From Neopestalotiopsis rosae (lineage: Eukaryota; Ascomycota; Sordariomycetes; Amphisphaeriales; Sporocadaceae), in the NCBI GenBank assembly GCA_023078685.1, contig JALGAS010000003.1:1364001-1428000 (forward strand): a stretch of DNA of 64,000 bases. The letters are read 5' to 3'. This document shows, piece by piece, positions 45,169 through 58,500 of this stretch; position 1 is the stretch's first letter, and each line of letters opens with the position of its first letter. Made by a program: the position numbers and the translations under genes. The notes below the pieces were generated by a model that was given only the letters and a program-made list of their open reading frames with translations, was not told the DNA's origin and did not search any database.

Positions 45169-47187
45169 CTAGTTTCCAAACAACTCGAGCGCATTGTCGG
45201 CAAGGTACTTCATGCCCTCGGCGCGGTAGTCGTCCCACTCAATGTAGCTGCCGTTGCCGCGGACGCTCCAGACAATGTTCTGGCCGACGCCGCCGCCGGC
45301 GCTCGTGTTGTAGGCGGGCCACGCGGGGCTCACGGCGGCACCGTTGGGGTCCAGGTCGACAAAAAAGTTGATCCAGGCCGACGACATGGTCAGGGCCAGG
45401 TCCTTGAAGGCCTGGGTCGTGTTGCCAAAGGGGTTGGTGGCGTACCCGTCGCCATTAAGGTTGTAAAAGACAAAGGCGACCTGTTGTGACACAAGATGGA
45501 TCTTGTTAGCAATTTTTTCCCTAGCGATTATGGGTGTGATACAGCTTAGCATGGAAAGAATAGTGATCAATTTCCTACCTCTTGGAAGTGCGTTGCCGAA
45601 ATGCTCTCGGGGATACCGTTGACGGTCACGTCGAAGCGGTAAGAGTACGACGTGATGCCGGCGTCGCTCCAAGCAATGTTGGCCCGTCTGCGCGCGTAGT
45701 GGAACGAGGTATCGCCGGCCAGAGCGTTGATGCGGCGAGACTGCACGCCGATGGACTCGACGCCCTCGGTGGCGTTGGTGATGACCTCGGGCCACGACTC
45801 CAGGGACGGGATGCCGATGCTCTGGATGTTGGGGTACAGGATCGAAATATCATGCACAATGTCCTCGGCAGACCTGCCAGTGGTGTTGGCCACGTCGGGG
45901 GTCAGCATGTTGTTGACGGCGTACTCAAAGTCCGAGTCAGTGTTCACAGGTCCAGTAGGACCACGGCCAGCCCCAAAGGCGGAACCCTCGTCCGTGTTGG
46001 CACCGATGAGAATGGGGACCTGAACAAAGTTGCCGCTGGCGAGCTGGTTGGTAGGAAAGTCTGCAATGAAGTCGTTGTCCAGCGCAGGAGGCCAAGGGCC
46101 GACTCCAGTAACATTCAGAGCCGTGTTGATCTCGTCAAAGGGAGCGGCCCGAAGACAGGTAATTGCCTCAGGTGTTCCTACAGTAGAGGCGCATGACGTG
46201 TTCCTGACAAGGTTGTCAAAGGTCTCCTGCTGAGCATCGGTACGGTTGAGACCGCCGCTGTACCGTGTGAGAATGCCTCCGAAGCCGGACTCACCGACAG
46301 CTGCACGGAACAGACCATCATCGCGACCTACACACTAGTCAGCACCGTGAATATGTATGGTACAAGTCAATGTATACGTACCATTGTAAGCCAGGACCTG
46401 GGCACTGACTGATTCGGCACCAGAACTCTCACCAAAGATGGTTACCTTGTCAGGAGAACCGCCAAAAGCTGCAATATTCTCGTTGACCCAGTGAAGAGCG
46501 AGACGCTGGTCACGGAAGCCAATGTTGGTTACACCAGCATCGAGTGCCTCCTTTCCGCTCAAGAAGCCAAAAGCAGCCAGTCTGTAGTTCAAGCTGACTG
46601 CAACAATGGGAGTTCCCTGGTTCACCGAGTTTTCCACAATGAAGCTCAGGTTGTATCTCCTGTCAGCAGAGCCGCCCATGTAGAGACCACCACCGTGAAT
46701 CCATACAGCCACTGGCAGATCCGAAGTGTCATTCAGACCGGCTGGTCTCACTACGTTCAGATACAGGCAGTCCTCAGACAGGGCATAGCCAATGTCATCG
46801 CTGCCGTAGCCAATGCAGTGAGGCGGGTAGGCGGTAGCTTCCTTGGTGTCATCCCATGTTGTGTTGAGGGACTCGGGAACAGCAAAGCGTACAGCTTGCT
46901 AAGTGAGGGGAGAAACTTTGTCTTAGTACTAAACCAGATGAAGAAATAGGAAAGCCAGGGGTGTGATCTCTGGGCGAGTTCTTGGCCATGTACAACACAC
47001 ATACCTGGGCATAGGGCATGCCAAGGAAGAAGTCCTGGTCATACTCATCACTGTAAATGCCAGAGTACGTTCCGTTCTTGACAGTGACGACGGGCGCTCC
47101 CGAGACATCGTAAGCGTCCGCCACGGGGACAGAGACGGCGGTGCCGACATAGAGCGAGCACGCCGCGAGCAACGGGAGAAGAACCAT
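45169..47187 (-). CDS. secreted type-B carboxylesterase / lipase
   Basis: Four exons join in frame: 47187-47005, 46898-46382, 46327-45579 and 45480-45169, giving 586 aa. Alpha/beta-hydrolase of the carboxylesterase B family. A signal peptide (MVLLPLLAACSLYVGTAVSV) is followed by the mature enzyme. Seen: the oxyanion-hole HGGGLYMGG, the nucleophile elbow FGESSGAESV (central Ser), the acid NTDEGSAFG (Glu), and the catalytic His in ISATHFQEVAFVFYN, where intron 3 falls two residues after the His. The early Cys in YPPHCIG and EDCLYLN fit the first family disulfide. Several N-glycosylation sequons are present. Length matches fungal secreted feruloyl/lipase-like members (540-600 aa). The substrate cannot be told. 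The frame is open upstream of the chosen ATG, but the signal peptide decides the start. Four CreA-type sites lie 430-515 bp upstream. Confidence 0.95.
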
Positions 47188-49589
47188 TCTGAAAAAGATC
47201 CACAGCAGAGCAAGGGAGCAAGAGACTCGGCAGCAGATGGAAACGACAGCAGAGACCGGCGGCCGTGAGCGATGAGCAGAAAACACCAGCTTGGGACTAG
47301 AATCATATGGCAGCAGCATCCGGGCGACGTGCGCCTTTTTATCCACGTCGACCAGATCGTTTTCTTCGTCTTCTTCTGCTGGTTCTTCTCCTCGGCCGGG
47401 TTTCTCCTGGACCATGGGCCCCGATGCTCTCGTCATTGTCTAGTCCAGTCCAGTCCCCCGTCTTGGCCTTTGGACCTTGGACCTTTGCCGGCCGGAAATT
47501 GGCTCCCAGGCGGACAACGAGTCGTGCCCAAGGCCGCAGCCTTCACCCTCTTGAGCTCTTTCTAGCCTCTATAGGTGCAGAAATAATCGGTCCTTTCATG
47601 GGTACCTTTGGAGAAATCTGGGGTAGAATGAGCTGGGGTTTGGACCGGATTGGACTACTTTGGGCAAGGGCAAGTGTCCATCTGGGGGGTTAGGTGCGGG
47701 GCGAGAAGGGAGCAAGAAAACATAACGCGATTTTGAGGTGACGTTGTGATAGAGAATCACAAGTTTCTCTCCGTGGCGCGTGTGTAGTCAAGGTGGGCTT
47801 GGTAGGCATTGGGCGCTCCATCGTCATAGAGGCGGCGCCATCCTGGCAGTTGGAAGGGCATCGGTTTGCCGGCGTCGGGGCATATCTGCGGGTCAACTCT
47901 TGACTGTTGCATGGAACGCAGGGATGTTTGTCGACATTGTGTCTTTGGGGGTGGATCAATACGCACATAAGAATCAATGCATGGGGTAATAAACGACTCT
48001 GATTGTGTCCAATTGTGGGGAAGCCTGACTGTTTTCACCTTGTGGTTGCACCTTGTCGTTGCATTTCCTCCCGACTTCTTGGTAAACAGCCGAGGGCCAC
48101 AAGCACTTAGCACGCGTGCTAACTTAGGTGCGTAGATTGGAGGATGTGCGTGTGGAGGCCCGGAGTTTTCCCAGCATTTGGTAATACGATACATGACATA
48201 CATACACACATCACAGACCGTTTCCAAGGGTGCCTGGCGCAGAGGGTGGGAAGGGAAGGGGTCAATGGTCTCTGGTTCCCAAGAGAATTCTCTCGTCCAT
48301 TACTGTACGTAGTGTGAGCATCGGAAACAATGTGGACTCCGTGAGTGCTTGGCACCTTGCCGGCGGCGGCTCTGGGACTTACCAACCAAGCCAAAAACGG
48401 ACGTTCGGCTCTCGACCTCGGCTGACAAGCTCATCTGTCATCAGCCTCCAGTGTCCACGTCCATAGTGAGGCATCGAGACGCGTCCAATCGTCGTCTACT
48501 CGTGGTGGAATCCTGAAGCGGTGTAAAAGTAGCCCGCGGACATGTATACCCAAAAGGATATCAATATTTGGATACCAGACACATCATTCATGCTTATAGT
48601 GCTATTAAGCAATGAAATATTGAATCTGGTTGGCCAATCCGGGAATGGGTGACTGACTGGCCATGGTCACCTAGTGCCACGGCTGTGTCCGTTTTCATTA
48701 CTCGTTGGTAGATTCCTTGGGTCGTAGGCAATACTAGTATAATAGTCGCGCCACTTTGACCATGGTTGGCATGTATAACATTACTCGACTCACTATTAGT
48801 AATGGAATGACAACCAATAAGACGACATGCCAATGTCCAATTGCCGTCACAATAAACATAATGGAAATGCCCGGCTTTTAATCATGTAATACATTTTTGA
48901 TTTCTGTCCTGTCCGTTATATAAGAGTAGGTTCTGCTCTGCGCCAAATGATTTCTGTCCGGTTTCTCACTGTACTTTACAGACCGCAATAATATGCCCGC
49001 CCATCCTTTGTATGATTAAACTCCTCGACACGACAATGCGCAGTCGACCCATCATAACGTTTTGTTCGTAACACGGCCGAGACCTATTCAAGGCTTTACC
49101 CCTCCTCAAGCGCCAAAGACATGTGGAAAAAAAAAATTAGAAGGAAATAAGGAAAAACCAAGTTGTGGGTATTGAACAACAGTGTTAGAATCGAATTTCC
49201 GTCGATAGAAGGGTCAGGCACACGTCGAGAGCGGCAGCAAGCCCTTCTCCCTGGCCTTCACCCCATCTCTCCCCCTGTTCGACCGGATGGGTATCATCAG
49301 TCCCGCCTACTTCTCAGAACCCTTGCAAGAAATGGGTCCATTATATTATGAGGTATTGTATATCTCGCTTTTGAATAAACAATGCCGTGTCGCTGTGGGA
49401 AATGCAGACGCTGGGAAAGCAGATAATGCAAGGACGAAAGCAGATTATTGATACAGTCAACATCGACGTGATCAATGCCGATGGATTGGAGACGAGTGTC
49501 GTTGGAAGAATCTGCGCGGCCAGTACTCGCTGGCGTATTACTACGCGTGCTCACTGGCCTCGACAGTCCAATGGTCCCTATGCGCCCCT
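47188..49589. other. intergenic, esterase promoter side
   Basis: About 2.4 kb between the esterase start and the homeodomain stop, both on the minus strand. It is G/T-rich on the plus strand around 47580-47700, where four SYGGRG (CreA-type) sites cluster. Open frames here (for example 47757-48227) are unsupported. Confidence 0.55.
47618..47701. promoter_or_regulatory. four clustered CreA-type (SYGGRG) sites upstream of the esterase
   Basis: CTGGGG at 47618-47623, 47633-47638 and 47682-47687, and GCGGGG at 47696-47701. Expected density for this degenerate hexamer is about one per 256 bp on both strands, and the segment is G-rich, so the evidence is moderate. Carbon catabolite repression of a secreted esterase would be plausible. 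Confidence 0.35.
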
Positions 49590-51537
49590 TCATGGAATAG
49601 CATTGTAGTCCTGGGGTGTCATGTTGGGCGTGAACTGGATCTGTCGAGACCTTGGCTGACCTGGAGAGGATCTCGACGAGTTGATGGACTCATTTGCGTC
49701 CCAGTCAAACTGAGCATTCCCCGATACCGCAGTAACCAGACTGTTCGGGTCTTGTGCCATCGAAGACATCATGTTTGAGTACAACGGCGTTGTGGGAAGG
49801 CTGGCATCTCCCATCTCCACGTAGCTTGGCATGTGTCGCATGGTAAGGTCAGGCATCTCTGATGGTAGGCCGGGCGTCAACAACGGTTGTTCGGCAGCAA
49901 AGTCCATACCGTTGTTGAATGCATGGTGGTTGAAGGTGTTTCCAAGGACACCCATAACACCAGGTGTCTCTGGGGGAGTCTTCAACGAGTCCATGCCGTG
50001 GCCAAGCATGAAGGAATCATCGTCCGAACAGGTGGAGGATACAGCTGGCTCACGTCTACCCTGGCTCATGATGGCGGGTGTCATGGGCGTCGGCGGAGTG
50101 GCGCCAGTGAATGCGGCACTGAAAACGGGCGACCTAAATTGCAGGTATGCTTCCGTGTTGCGGTTCAGAAATAGAGGAGACCGGGGCCCAGTGGCCTGCT
50201 TCTGAATTCTGCCAGCCATATTCCCACCAGCGGAGGCGATCCTGCGCATGGCTGTAGCAGGGCTGGTAGGATCTGCTCGTCTGTAGCTGTCCATTCCGGT
50301 CTTAGGTCCGAGGTTGTATGAGCGACTGCGTGGTGTCGCGACCGTCAGGGCAGCTGGCCGTGCAATATTGCGGCGTGATGCAATATTGGCTGGAGGTGGA
50401 GGTGCCTTGAAGGAATTGCCCAGAGTCGAGCCGTCCTGGGAAAGCGACATATCAACTTGCTCTGTGTGATATGTGCCGTTGAAATCATCCTGCTCCTCTT
50501 TCACGTGGTCTTGCTTCAGCTCATCCTCCATGATGGGATGGGGCTGATAGTATGGCAAGGCAGAGGCCGGGTAGCTGGGCCCGAGCATCTCGAGGTATTG
50601 GTTACTCTGATACTGAGTATCCACTAGGTTCTCCTCTGGAGAGGGCAGCCCGTGCTCCACGTGTTCTACGTGGTTGAGGCCGAGGGTCTTTGCCTGCTGT
50701 CCATCTTGTAGGCCAAATGGTGCATAAGTTTGCATAGACTCCGATGCACCGAATGCTTGGGTAGCATGTGGGTAAGAGAAACCGACGCTCTCTGTCTGTG
50801 GCAGGCTAACTGAGAGCGGAGACTGCAGCTCGCCTGCTGTGCTTTCAATGTGCGATGTTGTTGGTTGAGGTGCGTAAGGCGAGCCAAAATGCTCGGAGTG
50901 ACTGGCAGCATCGTCCTCGCCGTCGTCCTCATTGTCCACAGAAGGTGTTGAGTTTGTAGCTGCGTCCAAGCTGGGAAATGTTGCGGAAGACTTCGCCCGC
51001 TCGTCATCTTCTTCATCGAAGAGCTCTGCTACGCCGCTCGAAGTTTCTGTGAGTGGCGATCTGGACTCAGAATCGCCATTTTCTGCGGCGCGGCGCGCTT
51101 CGTACTCCTCCTGCTTCCTTTCCTGCTTCGCCTTGGCCCTCCTATTCTGAAACCAGTTCTGCAAGATGTGTTAGTGATAGGTGAGACACAGGAGAATTGG
51201 GACTAAGTACATTGATTCTTGGGCGCTCTAACCCAAGTTCCTCGGCAAGCTGTGCCTTGACGGAACTGGATGGCTTTGGGTTTTCCTGGAAAATCTTCTC
51301 CAATCTCTCGACCTCGTCCTTGGATAGCCTGGGCTTGGATTCAGCCTTGCCATCGCCGAGAGCGTTGCGATCGGCAGGGTAGTCGCTGGCCTGTTGTTGC
51401 GCGGCGTACATGTATTGGAGGCCAGAATAGCCGGGGTACATATTATACTGGCCGTCTTGGTAATGCATAGCAGATCCCTGTCCAGGTCCGAAACCAAAGA
51501 CAGGGAAGCCTGTCGGACCACAGTAATTGACATCCAT
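49590..51537 (-). CDS. homeodomain transcription factor
   Basis: Two exons join in phase 0, 51537-51211 and 51158-49590, giving 631 aa. The intron lies in recognition helix 3 of the homeodomain; joining restores LERPRINNWFQNRRAKAKQ. The homeodomain covers about residues 64-123: KPRLSKDEVERLEKIFQ (helix 1), SSVKAQLAEELGL (helix 2) and the WFQNRRAKAK helix with the invariant W, F, N and R. A short Tyr/Gly/Gln-rich N-terminus precedes it. The long remainder is disordered, Ser/Thr/Pro/Asp-rich, with acidic patches (LFDEEDDE, DNEDDGEDDA), and ends SRQIQFTPNMTPQDYNAIP. The architecture matches filamentous-ascomycete homeobox regulators of hyphal and fruiting-body development (family knowledge); the target genes are unknown. 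The region upstream is free of recognisable genes to the end of the window. Confidence 0.93.
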
Positions 51538-54500
51538 CTTGATATGTTGCTAACAACGGTAGCGGTGGTGCAAAAAATTTCCAAGTATATGGCGCGAAAT
51601 ATCGAATTTGGCGATGATTAGGAACAAGACCTATTTGATGCAGCGTAAAACGATTGTTGAGCGGTCTCGGTTTTGTCTGAGCCAAGTCGTGTTGGCGAAT
51701 AAGATCCTGGCGTGGACGGTCGTATAGCCCCGAAATTATATTTCAACGCAGCGAACGCGTACGATGCGTGGTATTATTGTAAAGATTGACTGTAGTCGAA
51801 CCCGTAAGGATCCAAAAGATAACCAGAAAAACAAGACAGAAAGACGTCTGTAAAGAGTGTGTCGGCGGTAGTGCCCCGTTGATACTGCTAGAGGGCGTGA
51901 GAAGAGTTGCGCGGCCGTCCAACCGTTCGAGGGTAGGAGGCAAAGCTGGTATAAGAGATGGGATGATGCTGAGGGCACTGTTACCAAGCGTAGGTGAGAC
52001 AGACCTCACTTGGGAGCGAGCCGTAGACTCTTGATCTCGAGTAGAAACAACTAAAGTCGGAATGTTTCAAAAAAACAACACAAGGAGCGCGAGAGAGGAA
52101 ACGGAAGGGAGAGGGGGGTGGACGTGTAGAGAAGTACTAAGTTAGTTGGATGTAGCCAGCAGTATGTGGGCCGCCCGTCCTGGGATCGAGCAAGAGAGCA
52201 AGGGAGCCGCTGAACAGAAGCGCAAGCAGAAAAAAAAGGCGGGCGAGGATGACCCTTGCTGGTGAACCCGAAGCTGGGCGTGGGAAGATTGACGACCCGG
52301 GGGAGAACCTCCAGGGGGGGAACCGCCAGGGATTTTTTGTGCGCAACCTCGTCGACGAAAAGAGTGATGAGAGAATCTCTTTCTGGGTCGGCCTTGTGCC
52401 AGGGTAAGCCGCCCAAGGTACACTCCAAGTGGACTGCGTGGTGAATCTGACTAGGCTGGACTGCGCCAAGGGTGCACGCGAGTCTCTGTGCTGGTGGTTT
52501 TCTGGTGGTGCCTGCGCTGTCCGGTGTGCTGTAGGGTACCTAGGGAGGTACTAAGGTAGAGGCATACAGGGGTCGTCAGGTATGGTAAGTGCAGGGTGGA
52601 TGCTGCAGAGACTGGAGAGGAAAAATGTCCAGAGAGAAGAGGCCAAGAACCAAAGAAAGTAATGTACTAGAGGATTGTACCTCAGCGGTACCCGGACGGC
52701 AGCTGGGAGATTGGGTGCAGATGGGCCCCAGCACAGATTAGCAGTGTGCCCTGAGCGAAATTGGTTTAGACGGTTGACCCTTGCAGAGAGGAGGGGGGGC
52801 CACCTCAGGTAAGGGGAGGCGCAGAGAGGGGAGAGAAGCCAAAGCGGCTACGACAACGAACAACCAAGGGCCCAGCGCAGAGGAGAAACCTAATGAGGGC
52901 CCCAGTGTTCGCGGAAAGTGACAACACCCCTCCGGCGCTCCGCACTTCATGTCAAAAGAGCGCGCTAAACATGGCCACCGGTGCCTACCTTACATTGAAT
53001 GTGTACTAGACATTCCCAACTTCGGTAAGGGGGGACGGTTCGCTAGACGGTTTGGTACTCGCGGGGTTCATCTCATCTCTCAAGCACTGGACCTAGTGTG
53101 TACGCCGCTGTAGTAGGTAATGTAAGTACTGAAGGTATGTTGCCAATATCGGTAGGATACCGTACATAATCTACGAATAGTAGCTCACACCTCCATGTGT
53201 ACAGAAGACGAAAAAAGGACCATCATTCATATCTGCATTGAACTATATTTACACAAATCATAACATACGAAGTAATACAGTCAGAAACAATGCGCTGACA
53301 TTGTCCTGCTTCAGCGCTCGCTGTTGGGAGGGGAAGGGGGGGGACAAATGGCCCCTGCACAACGATGAAGCTGAAAGACATCACACACACCTCTGCCGAC
53401 AGATACACACACACACGCACTTACACATATATGCAGAAAGAGAATGAGCAACTCATAAACTACGGCGGTTCAGGCGGTTCAGTCAAGGCTGCAAGGCTCG
53501 CAAAAGCCTCCTATCGCTTCTGTTTCTGTATGTCCCTTTACTCGTGCCCACACACATCCATTTACTTCCTCGCCTGCCTGCCTGCTTGCCTGCCTGTCTA
53601 CATTACCTACATGCATACTACATACATTGATAGAGCCGGAGGTGTGTGTGGTGCGTACCTCTTCATGTAACTACGCAAACGTACACATGTGAGTGCTTTG
53701 AAATAAGGAAGAAAGAAAAAAAAGCTCCTCTTGTCCCGTGTCGCTGATGTCGGCAAATTTCACCCGGTCGAAAAAAGAGGGCCACACACATCACGTTACG
53801 AGCCGACAGACCATACAGACGTGTCGCGTCACCGTAGAGCAGCAAAGAATAAGAAAAAAAAAGTTTGATCCACCCACATAGTAGACTGAAGTGCGATGAG
53901 CAGCGATTGACAGAACGTATTGCCAATCGCTGCTGCAAATGAGCGGTAACGATGTAATTTGTTTCCCAGGATGGCCATGTGTACGGCGATTACACTTACT
54001 GTACTGCGGAGTTTCTCTTGCCCATTGGCTATGGTATCATCGTTTCCTTCTTCCTGCCCCAAACTTCCGACCGAGTTAGCTTAGCTGGTCGGCTGGGTCA
54101 TGTCTGTAGTGGATCTACGAGGGTGCCACGATGGGCGGCGGCCAAGCGGGCATCCAAAGTCAGGGAAGGGATGGGAAAAAAAGGTTCGCTACCTACACAG
54201 CAAGCCCCCCAGTCTTGTCTCTGTCCTCTCATCAGTCTGCGCTCTATACAGCATCTTCTGTACATTGTACCCATCTTGGCCCTCATGTGCATTGGCGGGC
54301 GGAATCGAGTTATCGTGGGGTCTGTGTTGCTTGTTCTGTCATTGTCCTGTATGCTGTGCGCCCTTCGGGGGCTCAGGTGTGCGTAACCTCAGCTTCAACT
54401 TCTCAGCTGGCCTTGCCGAAGAAAAAGCAAGCAAAAGACCTGGCTTCACGAGGGAGCCGGCAGGAAAGCCATGGCGGTTTCTTCCTTCCTCCTCCTTCCT

Positions 54501-55516
54501 CGACCGTCGCGCCCTCTGTGTCACAAGAGACAGCCCTTAGTCCTGTGCTTATTTGGCTGGCCGCCCTTGTTGAAAAAATGTTGCAGACGGTCAAGCATGG
54601 CTAGGTAGGCATACCAGGAACACAGAACATGCATGTCGTGCCGTGATGTTGAACAAAATGCAGGGTCACCTGTCATGACGGTTGGTGATCTTGACGCAAG
54701 ATCAAACCGGGAGATCTGAAAAACGTTTCTTTTCCCTTCTTCCAGAGCTGAGCCTGTATTTACCACCAAAGAGAGCTCATTCACTATAAACATACAAGGT
54801 TGCTGGTATAAAATGTTCGTATCTATAGATTGATGTATAAGCGACCCCGCATACTACATTGTTAGGTGCACATTCTTCCGCGTTTTTGCCTATTCAGCAA
54901 TATACAAAGTAATAGTAGTGGCGCACCATTAGCAGAGCCATTGATTTCGAGTGATTGCTTTTGGGGGGCGATCACTGATTGATTACAAGTGTTGATTGTA
55001 GAATCGCGCGCCTCTAATACATATAAGATGATGTTTGAATGACGGGATGTCACGGTGATCATACCAATTGCCGTCACATCTGGTTCAGTTCCACTATAGT
55101 AACCAGATACGTAGATCCAACGGGACTGCTTCTGGTCTGGTACCTGGCAGCGTACACACACTTTGCACCTCGTCCACCGCCATAAACTGCGTACACAGAA
55201 CAGGAGGTACAATCTATGCAGAAGGTTTGGGCGGCTCCTGCCCCTGACGCGGGCTGCGCAAGGTGCCACGCTAAAGACGCCTCGGGGCTGAGAATTCCTG
55301 GTCACATCAATCCACATCAGTCTTCTTGCCCTTGGCCCTCAATTCTCCAGTCAAGTCCAGTTGCAATTGCCCTTTTCTGTAGAGAAAGCTGCCCAATTTT
55401 GCTTCTCATGTCATTTTTTTCGGTGATGCGTGCAGCTGAGCCAAGCCCAATCGAGGAATTTTTCTTTTGCATCGACCTACTGCAGGTCAAGGCGGCAGCA
55501 GTTAAACCCGACTTCC

Positions 55517-55563
55517 CTGGCTGGATGGCTGGATGGATGGCTGGCTTGCTGGCTGGCTTGCCT
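55517..55563. repeat. degenerate TGGC/TGGA tetranucleotide repeat
   Basis: Imperfect tandem run of CTGG/ATGG/CTTG units, similar in kind to the (CTGG)10 run at 39743. Confidence 0.75.
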
Positions 55564-58500
55564 GTTGGGGTCGGAAAGCTCCAGATAGCTTCCAACCAAC
55601 CGAAAAGCTGCCCGTTTGGCCAAGCTTCTTACAATGGCCCAGCAGAGCCGTATTCCCCGACTTGTCATCAGGTCCCTCCCATCCCATCCCATACACGTTA
55701 TTTTCTCGATTCGTCCTGCAGCTGCATTTGCGCAAGCATTGGTCGTTTTCGTATTAGGCTCTTCGCAGGGATACGTACTGACATACAGACATAATGTAGG
55801 TGCGTAGTGAGGCAGCGGTTGTCGATTACACGGTACCCACACCCTTCCGTGCATGCGTGAATGGCTTTTGCATTTGGACCCTCACCCTCCTCATCCCAGC
55901 AAGCCTACCGAGCTACGCTACTACCAGCACGGCCGGATCAAATGGCAGATACACTCGAAGCAAGCCGTGCCGTGCTTGTCGGCAGCATTCGCGAACATCT
56001 CAAGCATCACGAAGAAGCCTCAAAGACCCGTACTGACCATGATTGAAGTTCCCCTGGGCCAATGGCCATGCTCGAGACGAGCGGCATACGCTGCTACGGT
56101 AGCAGTGCCTAACTACTACTTCAATGATATATCATCTTGACTCGTGGAAGAACTGGTCCATTCCGGCAAGACCTGTCCGAGTGTGGTAATACAATGGCCA
56201 TTTGTGTGGTCGATGAGAAGCAGCGGCATTTCGGAGACAAGCGACACCGATGACAAAGACGATATCCATATCATTGTCCCGTAGGCGCCGGCCGAGTACC
56301 TGCTTAGAAGACGACGCACCATGTAGATTTTTCCATGTAACTACGCACAAAGCTTCCATTTTCGCATCGCTTCCACCGCGTTGGTTTCGCCCCAGTCGAC
56401 AACCGTGCAGCACAAAGAGCCATCACAAATTGCTGGGTAACATGCGGCACCCACAGGACCGGGACAGCCCTGCCCGACCCATGATCGTTCGACCACGGCC
56501 AAAGGACCGGATTTGGACTTCATCGCCGGTCGGTAGACTTGCCGTCCGACCTATGTTCCTGGAGCTTGGAGGGGCAGCCCGGAGATCGCTTTGGGACCCC
56601 AGCCTATTTCTGGCTTGCTAATATCGCACGTGGGCGCATCGGCCATTCTGAAGAAACATGATCCCAAGTGTCTGGTAAGCCTATTCACCTGAGTAAGGTG
56701 GTATAGCTGCAACGCCGGTATAGCAGATTCTATTATGCGCCAACTAGATGCTGGAAAGGAAGGAGCCAACACTGGAAAAACGTGGCCGGCGCCAAAGTCC
56801 AAGGGCTGCCATTTTTTCTCTCTTGCGGATCTGAAGCCCGGGTGCTATATTAAATCGCTGCAAGATCTAACTGATTGATTGCAACGCACAAACCCTATTT
56901 TCACCTCATTCGACTAGCAAGTAGTACACAGTTGGGCCATCCACACCACAGATGCGCCCTATATTCGTGCCCACTTCGGTTCCGAGACTGGCTCGTTCCT
57001 AGCCTGCCTGTTACCAACGTTGAAAGTATTTAGAACATACCAAGAAAAAGCTGCCTTCGGCACTGAATTGAGCTTTCATCACATCAGAAACGGCTGCAGC
57101 TCGAATGCTACGAATCAAGCAACCACCTCGTCCACTTACTCCACGTCCCAAAAGCTGCCTGCACCTGCAGCACTTCTCATTTCTCGCCCCCCAAACCAGG
57201 CTTTTGCAGCGAGGTCTAATCGCCAAGCAGCGTAAGCTGATGGAGTAGAAAGGGAACGGACTTGACTTGCAACCCGTGGGGTTTACTGCGTTGCACCGGC
57301 TGCCATGGGATACCTTACACTCTGCTATTTCTGGCGTCCACACACCTGAGGACCATGGCCCCAAATTCGCCTGTCAGCCGAGGCTATTGGTGGATATGAA
57401 AATCGAACCCCCCCAGCGACCCGCAACCTGCAGCCAGCCCGCGCCGTGTCGGTCATATTTTCTGAGGTAGGGTGGCATTGGGAGAAACGCCACTTCTTGA
57501 TTCATCCTCGCGATAAAGTGTGTGAGTGCTCGACTCTGCCCTCCACAGGCGCCAAGCTCTGGCTGTCTCCTGGACAGCCCATATTAGGAATTCAATGTCA
57601 CCAAATGACACGCATTGAGCAGCGAACAAAGAACTCGGTTCCACAATGCAAGCGCAGCTGACAGCCGTTGTGAACACAATGGGATATTGAAGAATTACAC
57701 ACTCTGCGATCTTGCAGGTGGTCATCTCACCGAGGGGGAATCAGTAAGAGACCCTTGTTCACAATGCAGCTTATGGGCAATGCCTTCCTTGCACGAGCTG
57801 CTGCTCTCAGAGGATTGATTGATTATGCCTCGGTTCAGATTTGCCCGTTGGCAATGACAGGGCACCATCGGAACCCGAATATGTAAGAATGATGTACATC
57901 TACAGACGATATCTTATCTGACACCCTGAGAGTAATCATGACGCGAGTGACAGAAGCATCATGTTCTGGAATTCTCAGGTGGTATGGGTGATTTTCATAA
58001 GATATGGCATATAACCCGTTCGTTCAAGTAATTGGGGTTACAGCGGGAAATGGCGACGGTAACTCTGGGATGAGTACCACTTCAGTAAGTGCAGTGCACG
58101 GGGTGGAGGGTCGCATCGGGCGGGGGGCGCAATGTCTTCAACTCAAGAAAACATCACAATGATCACGAAAGAAGCAGACGATGGTGTCGGCGAATGCGAC
58201 AAGGCTCGCGGGGAGACGGACTTGTTCCCAGAAGCGAATCCCATGAGGATCTCGAATAGGCAGTTCTAGAACCTGCAGTGGCCGAAAGGAGAGTTGTAGG
58301 CGGATGTCCAAGCTGAAAGTTTGTTTCCTGGGCTTCTCGTCCCGTCCACTCAATCAGCAGTCATCAGCCATTCGCCCAACTGTTCGGATAACCTTGTTTC
58401 CGCCGTCGCGTGGGGCCGTAGCGACCAGTGTCGATCCGGCCAGAACACCGGCGCCAAATGCAGTGGGTGCGGGCCACTCATAACAAACGCGTCATCAGGG

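Noticed and set aside
57391..57415. tRNA T-loop-like GGTTCGATT on the minus strand
   Set aside because: The 3' side lacks complementarity to the 5' side and no A box is found at a suitable distance.
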